From positions 1-10,600 of the forward strand of contig CAZDLB010000062.1 of the NCBI GenBank assembly GCA_964505995.1: a DNA stretch of 10,600 bases. Reading direction: 5' to 3'. Source of the DNA: JAJRVH01 sp964505995 (GTDB taxonomy: Bacteria; Pseudomonadota; Zetaproteobacteria; Mariprofundales; Mariprofundaceae). The notes below the pieces were generated by a model. The model saw nothing but the letters and a program-made list of their open reading frames with translations, had not been told where the DNA came from and did no database searches. How positions within the stretch are numbered: the first letter of the stretch is position 1; every line of letters starts with the position of its first letter. The translations under genes were made by a program, and so were the position numbers. Below are positions 1-7,348 of this stretch, in pieces.

Positions 1-37
1 AGTTCTAATCCGGCGGGTTCGCAACAGACCTGACGGC

Positions 38-838
38 CTAGAGCAGCGCCAGCAGTGGTGCATGCAGCCCGGCATTGGCTGCAGCCAGGATCGGCGAGCT
101 CAGTCCCGGACAGGGAAAGAGGGGATGGCCATCGAAATTGGAAACGACGCAGCCGGCCTCGGCGGCCAGCAGTGCGCCGGCGGCGAAATCCCAGAGCTTC
201 TCCCCGCCATGAATGATGAAGTGGCCCCGGCCCGCGGCCAGCCAGGCCCATTCCAGCGCGCAGCTGCCGATGTTGCGCTGGCTGCGATACAGCCCCGGCT
301 TAAGCAGCGCCCGTTTGCGTTTCGCATCCAGGCGCTTGAAGTCGATGTATCCCATGGCCTGATCGAGCCTGCCCTCGCTGCGGGCGCTCAGAGGCCGGCC
401 GTTGAGACTGGCTCCCCGGTGGCGAATGGCGCAGAAGGTTTCGCGACGGATGGGATCGTGGATGCAGGCCAGCAGCGGCATGCCGTCCTCGATCAGGGCC
501 AGCGAAGAGGCAAAGACCGGGATGCCGGAAATGAAATTGCTCGTGCCGTCCAGCGGGTCCACGCACCAGTAGCGACCCTGTTCCAGGCAGGCCATCTGAT
601 CGGCCTCGTCCATCTCCTCGCCGATGAAGGAGATATCGGCATCCAGCCTTCCGAGTTCCGCTTCGATGGCCTGCTGGCAGGCGAGATCCGTTTCCGTGAC
701 GACCGAGCCATCGAGCTTGCTGCGGCTGGTCATGGCCCGGCTGAATGCCGGCAGGATGATCCGTGCCCCGGCCTTTTCCATGATGGCCCGAATGTCCTCG
801 ATCAGCAGCGCAAGCCTGGTATCGTCGAGATGGTTCAT
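38..838 (-). CDS. Inositol monophosphatase-family sugar/inositol phosphatase
   Basis: This 266-residue protein belongs to the Mg2+-dependent inositol monophosphatase (IMPase/SuhB/CysQ/HisN) superfamily, whose members hydrolyse phosphate monoesters of inositol, histidinol, sugars or PAP in the cytosol. Visible motifs are IGEE (72-75, metal-binding Glu74), WCVDPLDGTSNF (91-102, metal ligands Asp94 and Asp97, Thr99) and LWDFAAGALLAAEAG (215-229, Asp217). All metal ligands expected of an active enzyme are present. The length fits SuhB-type proteins (about 267 aa). The ATG at 836-838 is preceded by GGGAG five bases away, which supports this start. The gene diverges from the phosphofructokinase gene across about 106 bp. 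The true substrate cannot be read from sequence: inositol-1-phosphate, histidinol phosphate or a sugar bisphosphate are all possible. The family call is firm and the specificity open, so I give no symbol. Confidence 0.9.
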   Translation of the reverse strand: MNHLDDTRLALLIEDIRAIMEKAGARIILPAFSRAMTSRSKLDGSVVTETDLACQQAIEAELGRLDADISFIGEEMDEADQMACLEQGRYWCVDPLDGTSNFISGIPVFASSLALIEDGMPLLACIHDPIRRETFCAIRHRGASLNGRPLSARSEGRLDQAMGYIDFKRLDAKRKRALLKPGLYRSQRNIGSCALEWAWLAAGRGHFIIHGGEKLWDFAAGALLAAEAGCVVSNFDGHPLFPCPGLSSPILAAANAGLHAPLLALL

Positions 839-930
839 GGGTTCTCCCGGCTGGTCCTTGTCTGGCCCCGGATTCGGGGATGCGAGTTTGCATCGGAATG
901 GCTATCATGCGGCCACAGAAAATTCCAGGC

Positions 931-938
931 AGGAGGAG
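931..938 (+). promoter_or_regulatory. Ribosome binding site of pfp
   Basis: AGGAGGAG is a near-perfect anti-Shine-Dalgarno match six bases before the ATG at 945. It decides this start over the long in-frame upstream extension. Confidence 0.85.
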
Positions 939-944
939 CGGAAC

Positions 945-2141
945 ATGGCAACGACAGGTGCATTGAAGGGAAAGATGGTCATCGGCCAGAGTGGCGGGCC
1001 GACCGTCGTGATCAACCAGTCGCTGGTCGGCGCGGTACTTGAGGCAAGAAAACATCCGGAGATCACCGGCATTCTCGGAGCGCATCACGGCATCAAGGGC
1101 ATCATGGACGAGGACTTCATCGATCTGACGAAGCCTTCCGAGGAGGAGCTTGAGCGCGTCGCGAACACGCCGGCGGCGGGCCTTGGTTCGGTGCGCCTGA
1201 AGCCGGGGCGCGAGGAATGCGAGCGCGTCTTCGAGGTGTTCCGCAAGCATGACGTGCGCTACTTCTTCTACATCGGCGGCAACGACTCGGCGGAAACCGC
1301 GCACATCATCGCCGAGATGGCGCGCGAGGCGAACTACGATTTCTGCACCGTGCATCTGCCGAAGACGATTGACAACGATCTGAAGGTCACCGATCACTGC
1401 CCCGGCTTTGCCTCGGCGGCGCGTTTCGTGGCCCTGGCCTTCATGGGGGATGATCGCGACAACGCCGCGCTTCCCGGCATCAAGATCAATGTCGTCATGG
1501 GCCGGCACGCGGGCTTTCTGACCGCGGCCTCGGCGCTGGCACGGCAGGATGAGGGCGACGGTCCGCATCTGATCTATCTGCCCGAGCGCCCGTTCGATAT
1601 TGCCCGCTTCCAGCAGGATGTGAAGCGGGTCGTGGAAGAGCGCGGGCGCTGCGTCGTGGCCGTCTCCGAAGGCGTGGCCGATGCCGATGGCAACCCGATC
1701 GCAACGACCGGCGAGCGCGACTCGCATGGCAATGTGCAGCTCTCCGGCACCGGTGCGCTTGGCGATTTCCTGGCCGCGAAGGTCAAGGAGGCCTATGCGG
1801 GCGAGAAGGTGCGCGTGCGCGCCGACACGTTTGGCTATCTGCAGCGCTCGTTCCCGACGATCGTCTCCGAGGTGGATGCGCGCGAGGCCCGCGAGTCCGG
1901 CGCGTTCGGTGTCCGCCATGCAATCGAGCAGGGGGAGAACGGTTCGGTGGCGATCCGCAGGCTTTCCAGCGATCCCTATGCCAGCGACTATTTCATTACG
2001 CCGCTCTCAAGCGTGGCGCGCGAGGCCACCGAGATGAAGGATGCGTATATCGCGGCGGATGGCAACGATGTCACCGCAGCCTGGCTGGACTATCTGCGGC
2101 CGCTGGTCGGTCCTCTGCCAAGAATGGGCAAGCTGGTCTAG
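945..2141 (+). CDS. pfp: Pyrophosphate-dependent 6-phosphofructokinase
   Basis: The 398-residue product is a PfkA-superfamily enzyme that reversibly converts fructose-6-phosphate plus PPi to fructose-1,6-bisphosphate plus phosphate. The phosphate-donor region has GQSGGPT (14-20) and GGNDS (111-115), in which Asp114 takes the place of the Gly found in ATP-dependent enzymes. The catalytic motif reads PKTIDND (139-145); Lys140 instead of Gly is the classic mark of PPi-dependent forms, and Asp143 is the catalytic base. Fructose-6-phosphate contacts include MGRHAG (185-190), LPERP (212-216) and GYLQR (297-301). The start is the ATG at 945, with a strong AGGAGGAG site at 931-938; the reading frame stays open upstream to 624, but that part overlaps the phosphatase gene and has no family similarity. 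An intrinsic terminator follows directly. Because the reaction is reversible, the enzyme can serve both glycolysis and gluconeogenesis. The donor preference is inferred from residues, not measured. Confidence 0.94.
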   Translation: MATTGALKGKMVIGQSGGPTVVINQSLVGAVLEARKHPEITGILGAHHGIKGIMDEDFIDLTKPSEEELERVANTPAAGLGSVRLKPGREECERVFEVFRKHDVRYFFYIGGNDSAETAHIIAEMAREANYDFCTVHLPKTIDNDLKVTDHCPGFASAARFVALAFMGDDRDNAALPGIKINVVMGRHAGFLTAASALARQDEGDGPHLIYLPERPFDIARFQQDVKRVVEERGRCVVAVSEGVADADGNPIATTGERDSHGNVQLSGTGALGDFLAAKVKEAYAGEKVRVRADTFGYLQRSFPTIVSEVDAREARESGAFGVRHAIEQGENGSVAIRRLSSDPYASDYFITPLSSVAREATEMKDAYIAADGNDVTAAWLDYLRPLVGPLPRMGKLV

Positions 2142-2162
2142 CTCTCGCAGCAACCCCGATCC

Positions 2163-2193
2163 AAGGCCGGCCCGGCATGGGCCGGCCTTTTTT
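2163..2193 (+). terminator. Intrinsic terminator after pfp
   Basis: AAGGCCGGCCC (2163-2173) pairs perfectly with GGGCCGGCCTT (2179-2189) around the five-base loop GGCAT, and a run of six T (2188-2193) follows. This is a textbook Rho-independent terminator 21 bases after the pfp stop. It separates pfp from glgP, so glgP needs its own promoter in the 80 bp that remain before its start. Confidence 0.93.
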
Positions 2194-2263
2194 CGACTGG
2201 TGGGCGCATTGACTTGAAGGGGGGCATTGGACAGGGTGCGCGGCCTCGAAAAATCTCTCATCC

Positions 2264-2269
2264 AGGTGG
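2264..2269 (+). promoter_or_regulatory. Ribosome binding site of glgP
   Basis: AGGTGG sits five bases before the ATG at 2275. It favours this ATG over the in-frame TTG at 2227, which would add 16 residues with no family counterpart. Confidence 0.65.
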
Positions 2270-2274
2270 TTGCC

Positions 2275-4767
2275 ATGAGCCAGTCCAACACCCCGAAATA
2301 CAGCCTGACCGATGCGCCGAAACTGGATCGGACGTCCGAGGGGCTCGTCAAGGGCATTCAGCGGCATTTCCTGCGCACGCTGGGCCAGCACACGGCCAGC
2401 AAGGCCAGCCATTATCGCTACCAGGCCGTGGCCTACACGATTCGCGATCATCTGATGGAGGGCTGGAAGAACACCAAGGACGCCTACGAGGAGAAAGACG
2501 GCAAGCGCGCCTATTATCTGTCGCTGGAATTTCTGATGGGCCGGGCGCTGGGCAACGCGATCCTCAACCTCGGCCTCGATGCCGAGACCGAGCAGGCCCT
2601 GCACGATCTCGGTCTGGATTACGAGGAGAAGATCGAGAGCGAACATGATGCCGGACTGGGCAACGGCGGACTCGGGCGCCTGGCGGCCTGCTTCGTGGAC
2701 TCCTGCGCGACGCTGCAGCTGCCGGTGACCGGCTATGGCATCCGGTATGAGTATGGCATGTTCCGCCAGAAGATCGTCAACGGCTTTCAGGTGGAGGAGC
2801 CGGATCACTGGCTGAGAAACGGCAATGTCTGGGAGATCGAGCGGCCGGAATATACGCAGACGATCCATTTCGGTGGACGCACCGAGCACTATGTCGACGA
2901 TCGGGGCGTGAGCCGGGTGCGCTGGGTGGATACCGAGGATGTGCTGGCCATTCCGTTCGATACGCCGATCCCGGGCTTTCGCAATGGCACGGTCAACACG
3001 CTGCGGCTGTGGAAATCGGCGGCAACCGACGAGTTCAGCCTGAGCGATTTCAATGCCGGCGACTATGCCGAGGCGGTGGCGGCGAAGAATGCCGCCGAGG
3101 ATATCTCGATGGTGCTGTATCCGAACGATGCCAGCGAGAACGGCAAGGAGCTGCGGCTCAGGCAGCAGTATTTCCTCGCCAGCGCCAGCATCAAGGACGT
3201 GATCCGGCAGTGGGTCGAGGCACATGGCGAGGATTTCACCGGCTTTGCCGAGAAGAACGTCTTCCAGCTCAACGACACGCATCCGACCGTGTCGGTGGCC
3301 GAGCTGATGCGCATCCTTCTCGACGAATACCGGCTGGAGTGGGATGAAGCCTGGGCCATTACGACGAAAACGATGGCCTATACCAATCATACGCTGCTTC
3401 CGGAGGCGCTGGAACGCTGGCCGGTCTATCTCTTCGGCCGCCTGCTACCGCGCGTGCTGGAGATCATCTATGAGATCAATGCCCGCTTCCTCAGTGAGGT
3501 GGCATGCAAATGGCCCGGGGATGCCGATCGCCTGCGCCGCATGTCCATCATCGAGGAAGGGGCCGTGCAGCAGGTGCGCATGGCCTACCTGGCGCTGGTC
3601 GGATGCTTCTCGGTCAATGGCGTGGCCGAGCTGCATTCCAACCTGCTCAGGCAGGGACTGTTCCGCGACTTCTACGAGCTCTGGCCGGAGAAGTTCAACA
3701 ACAAGACCAACGGTGTCACCCAGCGCCGCTGGATGGCCTGGTGCAACAAGCCGTTGTCGGCGCTGATCAGCGAGCATATCGGCGATGGCTGGATCACCCG
3801 GCTTGAGGAGCTGAAGAAGCTGGTGCCGCTGGCCGAGGATGCCGAATTCCGTCGCCGCTGGGCCGACTGCAAGCTGCAGAACAAGCAGCGCCTGGCGCAG
3901 CTGGTCGAGAAGGAATGTGGTATCCGCTTCGATCCGGCCTCGATGTTCGATATCCAGGTCAAGCGCATCCATGAATACAAGCGCCAGCTGCTCAATGTGC
4001 TGCATGTCATCCATCTCTACGACCGCATCAAGCGCGGCGATACCGCAGGCTGGGTGAATCGCTGCGTGCTGATCGGCGGCAAGGCCGCGCCCGGCTACTG
4101 GATGGCCAAGCAGATCATCAAGCTCATCAACAATGTGGCCGATGTCATCAACCGCGATCCCGAGGTCGGCGACCGGCTGAAGGTCGTGTTCTTTCCGAAC
4201 TATCGCGTCTCGGCGATGGAGGTCATCGCCCCGGCGGCCGATCTGTCCGAGCAGATCTCAACCGCCGGCAAGGAAGCCAGCGGCACCGGCAACATGAAGT
4301 TCATGATGAACGGCGCGCTGACGATCGGCACGCTGGACGGGGCCAATATCGAGATCCGCGAGGAGGTCGGCGAGGACAACTTCTTCCTCTTCGGGCTGAC
4401 GGCCGAGGAGGTCGAGAAGACCCGCGAAAGCTACGATCCGAACGCCATCATTGCCGCGGACGAGGATCTCGCCCGGGTCATGGCGTTGCTTGAGAGCGGA
4501 CATTTCAGCCAGTTCGAGCCGGGCCTGTTCGCGCCGATCTGTGCGGCGATCCGCTCGCCGCATGATCCCTGGCTGGTGGCGGCGGATTTCCGTTCCTATG
4601 TCGAGGCCCACCGGCGTGCGGCCGAGGCCTTCCTGGATCGCGAACGCTGGCTGCGCATGAGCATCCTGAACACCGCCTGTTCCGGCAAGTTCTCCACCGA
4701 CCGGACGATGCTGGACTACAACCGCGATATCTGGGGCCTGGAGCCGATCCCGCCGAAACAGGCCTAG
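2275..4767 (+). CDS. glgP: Glycogen/maltodextrin phosphorylase
   Basis: The 830-residue product is a family GT35 alpha-glucan phosphorylase, which releases glucose-1-phosphate from glycogen or maltodextrins using phosphate and pyridoxal phosphate. The length is close to that of E. coli GlgP (815 aa). Family landmarks are YYLSLEFLMGR (about 82-92), GLGNGGLGRLAACF (127-140), KRIHEYKRQLLN (563-574), GGKAAPGY (601-608) and the cofactor motif EASGTGNMKF, in which Lys675 should carry PLP. NGALTIGTLDGANIEI follows it, so the active site looks complete. The ATG at 2275 with an AGGTGG site is preferred to a TTG at 2227. The gene lies alone on the plus strand between the pfp terminator and the convergent glucokinase gene, and its stop TAG lies within the palindrome that also ends that gene. 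Preference for glycogen over maltodextrin cannot be told from sequence alone, but the adjacent glgA favours a glycogen role. Confidence 0.96.
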   Translation: MSQSNTPKYSLTDAPKLDRTSEGLVKGIQRHFLRTLGQHTASKASHYRYQAVAYTIRDHLMEGWKNTKDAYEEKDGKRAYYLSLEFLMGRALGNAILNLGLDAETEQALHDLGLDYEEKIESEHDAGLGNGGLGRLAACFVDSCATLQLPVTGYGIRYEYGMFRQKIVNGFQVEEPDHWLRNGNVWEIERPEYTQTIHFGGRTEHYVDDRGVSRVRWVDTEDVLAIPFDTPIPGFRNGTVNTLRLWKSAATDEFSLSDFNAGDYAEAVAAKNAAEDISMVLYPNDASENGKELRLRQQYFLASASIKDVIRQWVEAHGEDFTGFAEKNVFQLNDTHPTVSVAELMRILLDEYRLEWDEAWAITTKTMAYTNHTLLPEALERWPVYLFGRLLPRVLEIIYEINARFLSEVACKWPGDADRLRRMSIIEEGAVQQVRMAYLALVGCFSVNGVAELHSNLLRQGLFRDFYELWPEKFNNKTNGVTQRRWMAWCNKPLSALISEHIGDGWITRLEELKKLVPLAEDAEFRRRWADCKLQNKQRLAQLVEKECGIRFDPASMFDIQVKRIHEYKRQLLNVLHVIHLYDRIKRGDTAGWVNRCVLIGGKAAPGYWMAKQIIKLINNVADVINRDPEVGDRLKVVFFPNYRVSAMEVIAPAADLSEQISTAGKEASGTGNMKFMMNGALTIGTLDGANIEIREEVGEDNFFLFGLTAEEVEKTRESYDPNAIIAADEDLARVMALLESGHFSQFEPGLFAPICAAIRSPHDPWLVAADFRSYVEAHRRAAEAFLDRERWLRMSILNTACSGKFSTDRTMLDYNRDIWGLEPIPPKQA
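4764..4767. other. Shared CTAG double stop of glgP and the glucokinase gene
   Basis: The palindrome CTAG gives TAG to glgP on the plus strand (4765-4767) and TAG to the glucokinase gene on the minus strand (4764-4766). The convergent genes therefore overlap by four bases. No intrinsic terminator can lie between them, so transcripts must end inside, or run through, the opposing gene. Confidence 0.95.
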
Positions 4768-5720
4768 GACGAAGCCGGCCTCGTGGCCTGAGCGATCAGC
4801 CGGGCGGCGAATGCGGCCGCTCCGAGCAGGCCGCCCTGGTCATCCAGTGTGGACCTGAGGATGCGGACCTTGCCCCGATGTGGCGGGATCAGTCCGTTTT
4901 CCATGCCGCTTAGGATCGCCGGATGCAGGAACTCCCACGCGCCGGTCAGGCCACCGCTGACGCTGATGGTATGGATGTCCAGAAGCTTGACGGCTTCGGC
5001 CAGGGCCTGGCCGAGATGGTTTCCTGCCGCAGTCAGGATTTCGGCCGCCGGCCGATGACCCTGCCGGGCCAGGGCGTAAACCCCGGCAGCATCGGCATCC
5101 AGCCCGATGTCCTGCGCGCGCCGGGCCACGGCACTGGCCGAGGCATAGGCCTCGACACAGCCGCGGCCACCGCAGCCGCAGGGCAGGGCCGTTTCATCGG
5201 AGACGATCTTCAGATGGCCGAACTCGGCGGCCATGCCATGTTCACCGGCCCAGGGCTCCCCACCCAGGATCAGACCACCGCCGATGCCGGTTCCGAGCGT
5301 GACATGCAGCAGATGGGCGCAGCCGCGCGCGACCCCGTGCCGATATTCGCCGAGCGCAGCGCACAGCGCATCGTTCTGGGCGGCGACGGGAAGCTCCAGC
5401 ATGTCCTGCAGGCGCGCGGCCAGCGCGAAATCCGCAAGCTGCGGCAGGTTCGGAGACGCGGCAAGGACGCCGCTGTCGCCGCGAAAGAAGCCGGGAAAGC
5501 CGATGCCGATGGCCGCGATGTCCGGATGCTTTCCCATCATGGTCCGGCAGGGCGTGGCCAGCGCTTCGAGAATTCGTGTCTCCAGAGCTTGCGTTGACAG
5601 GGATGGCTGCCGGCTGAAATCGCAGCGCTGCCGCAGCTGATCGAGGATCTCGCCGTTTTCGCGGACAACGGCGAGCCGCAGGTTGGTGCCGCCGACATCG
5701 GCGGCGATGAACACGTTCAT
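4764..5720 (-). CDS. glk: ROK-family glucokinase
   Basis: The 318-residue product is a ROK-family sugar kinase, most likely a glucokinase that makes glucose-6-phosphate from glucose and ATP. The N-terminal phosphate-binding motif is DVGGTN (8-13). The catalytic Asp is in QNDAL (Asp117), and the second phosphate loop is LGTGIGGG (142-149). The ROK zinc site is intact: EFGH (166-169, His169) plus CGCGGRGC (181-188, Cys181, Cys183, Cys188), followed by VEAYAS. There is no N-terminal helix-turn-helix, so this is an enzyme and not a NagC/Mlc-type repressor. The start codon overlaps the glgA stop as ATGA, so the gene is the second in a glgA-glk operon and probably translationally coupled. Related ROK kinases use fructose, mannose or N-acetylglucosamine; the glycogen context favours glucose, which is inference. 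Glucose left over from glycogen breakdown would be one natural substrate. Confidence 0.88.
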   Translation of the reverse strand: MNVFIAADVGGTNLRLAVVRENGEILDQLRQRCDFSRQPSLSTQALETRILEALATPCRTMMGKHPDIAAIGIGFPGFFRGDSGVLAASPNLPQLADFALAARLQDMLELPVAAQNDALCAALGEYRHGVARGCAHLLHVTLGTGIGGGLILGGEPWAGEHGMAAEFGHLKIVSDETALPCGCGGRGCVEAYASASAVARRAQDIGLDADAAGVYALARQGHRPAAEILTAAGNHLGQALAEAVKLLDIHTISVSGGLTGAWEFLHPAILSGMENGLIPPHRGKVRILRSTLDDQGGLLGAAAFAARLIAQATRPASS

Positions 5721-7174
5721 GGCCTGATCAGTGTCGCATACAGATCGGCGTAGGCCCTGGCCGAGGCCTCCCAGGAGGAATCGCGTTTCATCGCCCTGGA
5801 ACGGATGCGCGACCAGATGTTCGGCTTGCGATAGATGCTGACGGCCATCTCCACCGCCTCATCGAAGGCCTCGGGAGTGGCGGCGTCGAAATGGAAGCCG
5901 GTGGCGCCGGAGCGGCTGGTGCGATAGTCCACCACCGTATCGCGCAGACCGCCGGTGGCGCGCACGACCGGCACGGTGCCGTAGCGCATGGCCATCAGCT
6001 GGCCCAGGCCGCAGGGCTCGAAGCGCGACGGCATCAGGAAGATGTCGCCGCCGGCGTAGATCTGTCGCGCCAGTGCTTCGTTGAAGCCGCGGTAGAAATA
6101 CATCCGGCGGGGATGACGCCCGGCCAGCTGGCTGAGCTGGAATTCGCTGTGCATGTCACCGGATCCGAGAACGGCCAGCTGGTAGCCGCGTGCAATCCAT
6201 GCCTCGGCATTGGCCAGCAGCAGATCGATGCCCTTCTGATCGGCCAGTCGCGAGATCAGCGTCAGAAGCGGCGTGTCGGCCGAAACATCCAGGCCGCACT
6301 TTTCCTGAAGCGCCCGCTTGCAGGTCTTCTTGCCTGCCGCCCGGCCGGGGCCGAAGGCAGCGGCGATGACCGGGTCGGTCAACGGGTTCCAGTGATCGAC
6401 ATCCAGGCCGTTGACGATGCCGCTCAGCCGGTCGGCATGGTTGCGCAGGAAGCCCTCGAGATGGCAGCCGTATTCCGGAGTCATGATCTCCTCGGCATAG
6501 GAGGGGCTGACCGTCGTGATGGCATCGGCCGATCCGATGCCGGCCTTCATGCAGTTGATCTGATGATGGAACTCGTAGCCCTCACGATGGAAATAATGGC
6601 TTGGAAGCCCGAGGCGGTGGATCCAGTCGGCCGGGAAGATGCCCTGATAGGCCAGGTTGTGGATGGTGTAGACCGTTCGCGCGCGGGCGATGGATGCATG
6701 ATGCTGATACTGGGTTTTCAGCAGCAGCGGCACCATGCCGGTCTGCCAGTCATGGCAGTGGATGACATCCACGCTGCCGCAGAGCAGGGCCGCAGCCTCA
6801 AGTGCGACGCGATCGAAAAGAATGAAGCGCAGCAGGTTGTCCTCGTAGGCCCCGCCCGAAGGGCCATACAGGCCATCGCGGTCATAGAGATCGTCCTGTT
6901 CGACGAGGATGAAGCGCAGGCCGTCGATCATGGCCTCATGCAGTGGGCAATGACGCTGGAGTCCATCGGCCCACATCTCGATGCTGTGGTCAAGCGGGCG
7001 CGTGCGGATGTTGTTGGCATACAGATGGCGCCTGTAGAAGGGCAGGATGACACTGACCCGGTGGCCCAGCTGCTGCAGCGCGCGCGGCAGCGAGCCGACG
7101 ACATCGGCAAGCCCCCCCGTCTTGGCCAGAGGCGCAGCCTCCGAAGCCATGAATACGATGTTCAGCCTGGCCAT
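5717..7174 (-). CDS. glgA: Glycogen synthase (ADP-glucose type)
   Basis: The 485-residue product is a family GT5 glycogen synthase that transfers glucose from ADP-glucose to the non-reducing end of alpha-1,4-glucan (E. coli GlgA is 477 aa). The N-terminus carries the ADP-glucose motif KTGGLADVVGSLPRAL (18-33). Other landmarks are HCHDWQTG (139-146), YTIHNLAYQG (169-178), SRLADQKG (308-315, with the Arg and Lys that hold the nucleotide phosphates) and PSRFEPCGLGQL (382-393), in which Glu386 matches the catalytic Glu. The ATG at 7172-7174 is preceded on the minus strand by GGGAGG four bases away. The gene heads a glgA-glk operon and diverges from the cyclase gene across 174 bp. The ADP-glucose pyrophosphorylase (glgC) and branching enzyme (glgB) that usually accompany it are not within the window. 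Confidence 0.96.
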   Translation of the reverse strand: MARLNIVFMASEAAPLAKTGGLADVVGSLPRALQQLGHRVSVILPFYRRHLYANNIRTRPLDHSIEMWADGLQRHCPLHEAMIDGLRFILVEQDDLYDRDGLYGPSGGAYEDNLLRFILFDRVALEAAALLCGSVDVIHCHDWQTGMVPLLLKTQYQHHASIARARTVYTIHNLAYQGIFPADWIHRLGLPSHYFHREGYEFHHQINCMKAGIGSADAITTVSPSYAEEIMTPEYGCHLEGFLRNHADRLSGIVNGLDVDHWNPLTDPVIAAAFGPGRAAGKKTCKRALQEKCGLDVSADTPLLTLISRLADQKGIDLLLANAEAWIARGYQLAVLGSGDMHSEFQLSQLAGRHPRRMYFYRGFNEALARQIYAGGDIFLMPSRFEPCGLGQLMAMRYGTVPVVRATGGLRDTVVDYRTSRSGATGFHFDAATPEAFDEAVEMAVSIYRKPNIWSRIRSRAMKRDSSWEASARAYADLYATLIRP

Positions 7175-7197
7175 GTCGCCTCCCTGGTCCTCATCTA

Positions 7198-7213
7198 TGA
7201 TCCGCCGGGATCA
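7198..7213. repeat. Inverted repeat TGATCC-N4-GGATCA in the glgA leader
   Basis: A perfect 6-bp inverted repeat with a GCCG spacer lies 24 bases upstream of the glgA start. It could form a small hairpin in the glgA leader RNA or be an operator half-site pair. With arms this short, chance is a fair alternative. Confidence 0.3.
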
Positions 7214-7312
7214 GCGGTTTTCCGTGCGCCCAAGGCTATCACAGGATGGCGGGCGAGAGCAGGGGGATCCGGCTCCGACCGGCATGGAACCCGTTTCAAG
7301 GGGGCCCGGGAT

Positions 7313-7342
7313 TTGTCAGACAGGGGGTCTAGGGGCTATGAT
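7313..7342 (+). promoter_or_regulatory. Candidate sigma70-type promoter of the cyclase gene
   Basis: TTGTCA (7313-7318) and TATGAT (7337-7342) are each five of six matches to the -35 and -10 consensus, spaced by 18 bases. The expected start of transcription is near 7349, which is the A of the cyclase ATG. If used, this promoter would give an mRNA with almost no leader. Function is inferred from consensus match only. Confidence 0.45.
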
Positions 7343-7348
7343 GCAGTC

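Noticed and set aside
903..908. TATCAT as a -10 box for pfp
   Set aside because: It matches five of six consensus bases, but no -35-like sequence lies 16-18 bases upstream, so I do not call a promoter.
300..1919. 539-residue minus-strand open frame spanning pfp and part of the phosphatase gene
   Set aside because: It is antisense to pfp and out of frame with the phosphatase; no domain or sensible start is seen.
2209..2214. TTGACT as a -35 box for glgP
   Set aside because: The -35 match is good, but the bases 16-18 further on (around ACAGGG) bear no resemblance to a -10 box.
2227..2274. TTG start giving glgP 16 extra residues
   Set aside because: The ATG at 2275 has a ribosome site at good spacing and gives an N-terminus close to the family length.
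2071..3390. 439-residue minus-strand open frame across the pfp-glgP gap
   Set aside because: It reads through the strong pfp terminator and antisense to glgP, with no recognisable motif.
7239..7243. TCACA, a CRP-like half-site upstream of glgA, tempting beside a cAMP-producing enzyme
   Set aside because: The partner half at the required spacing reads GCCCA and not TGTGA, so there is no credible full site.
5891..7348. Open reading frame continuing upstream of the cyclase, antisense to glgA (would make a 1019-residue protein)
   Set aside because: The upstream 486 codons are the complement of a clear glgA gene, show low-complexity Ala/Gly/Gln-rich sequence with no domain, and the FHA domain begins exactly at the ATG at 7349. 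Long antisense frames are expected in GC-rich coding DNA.
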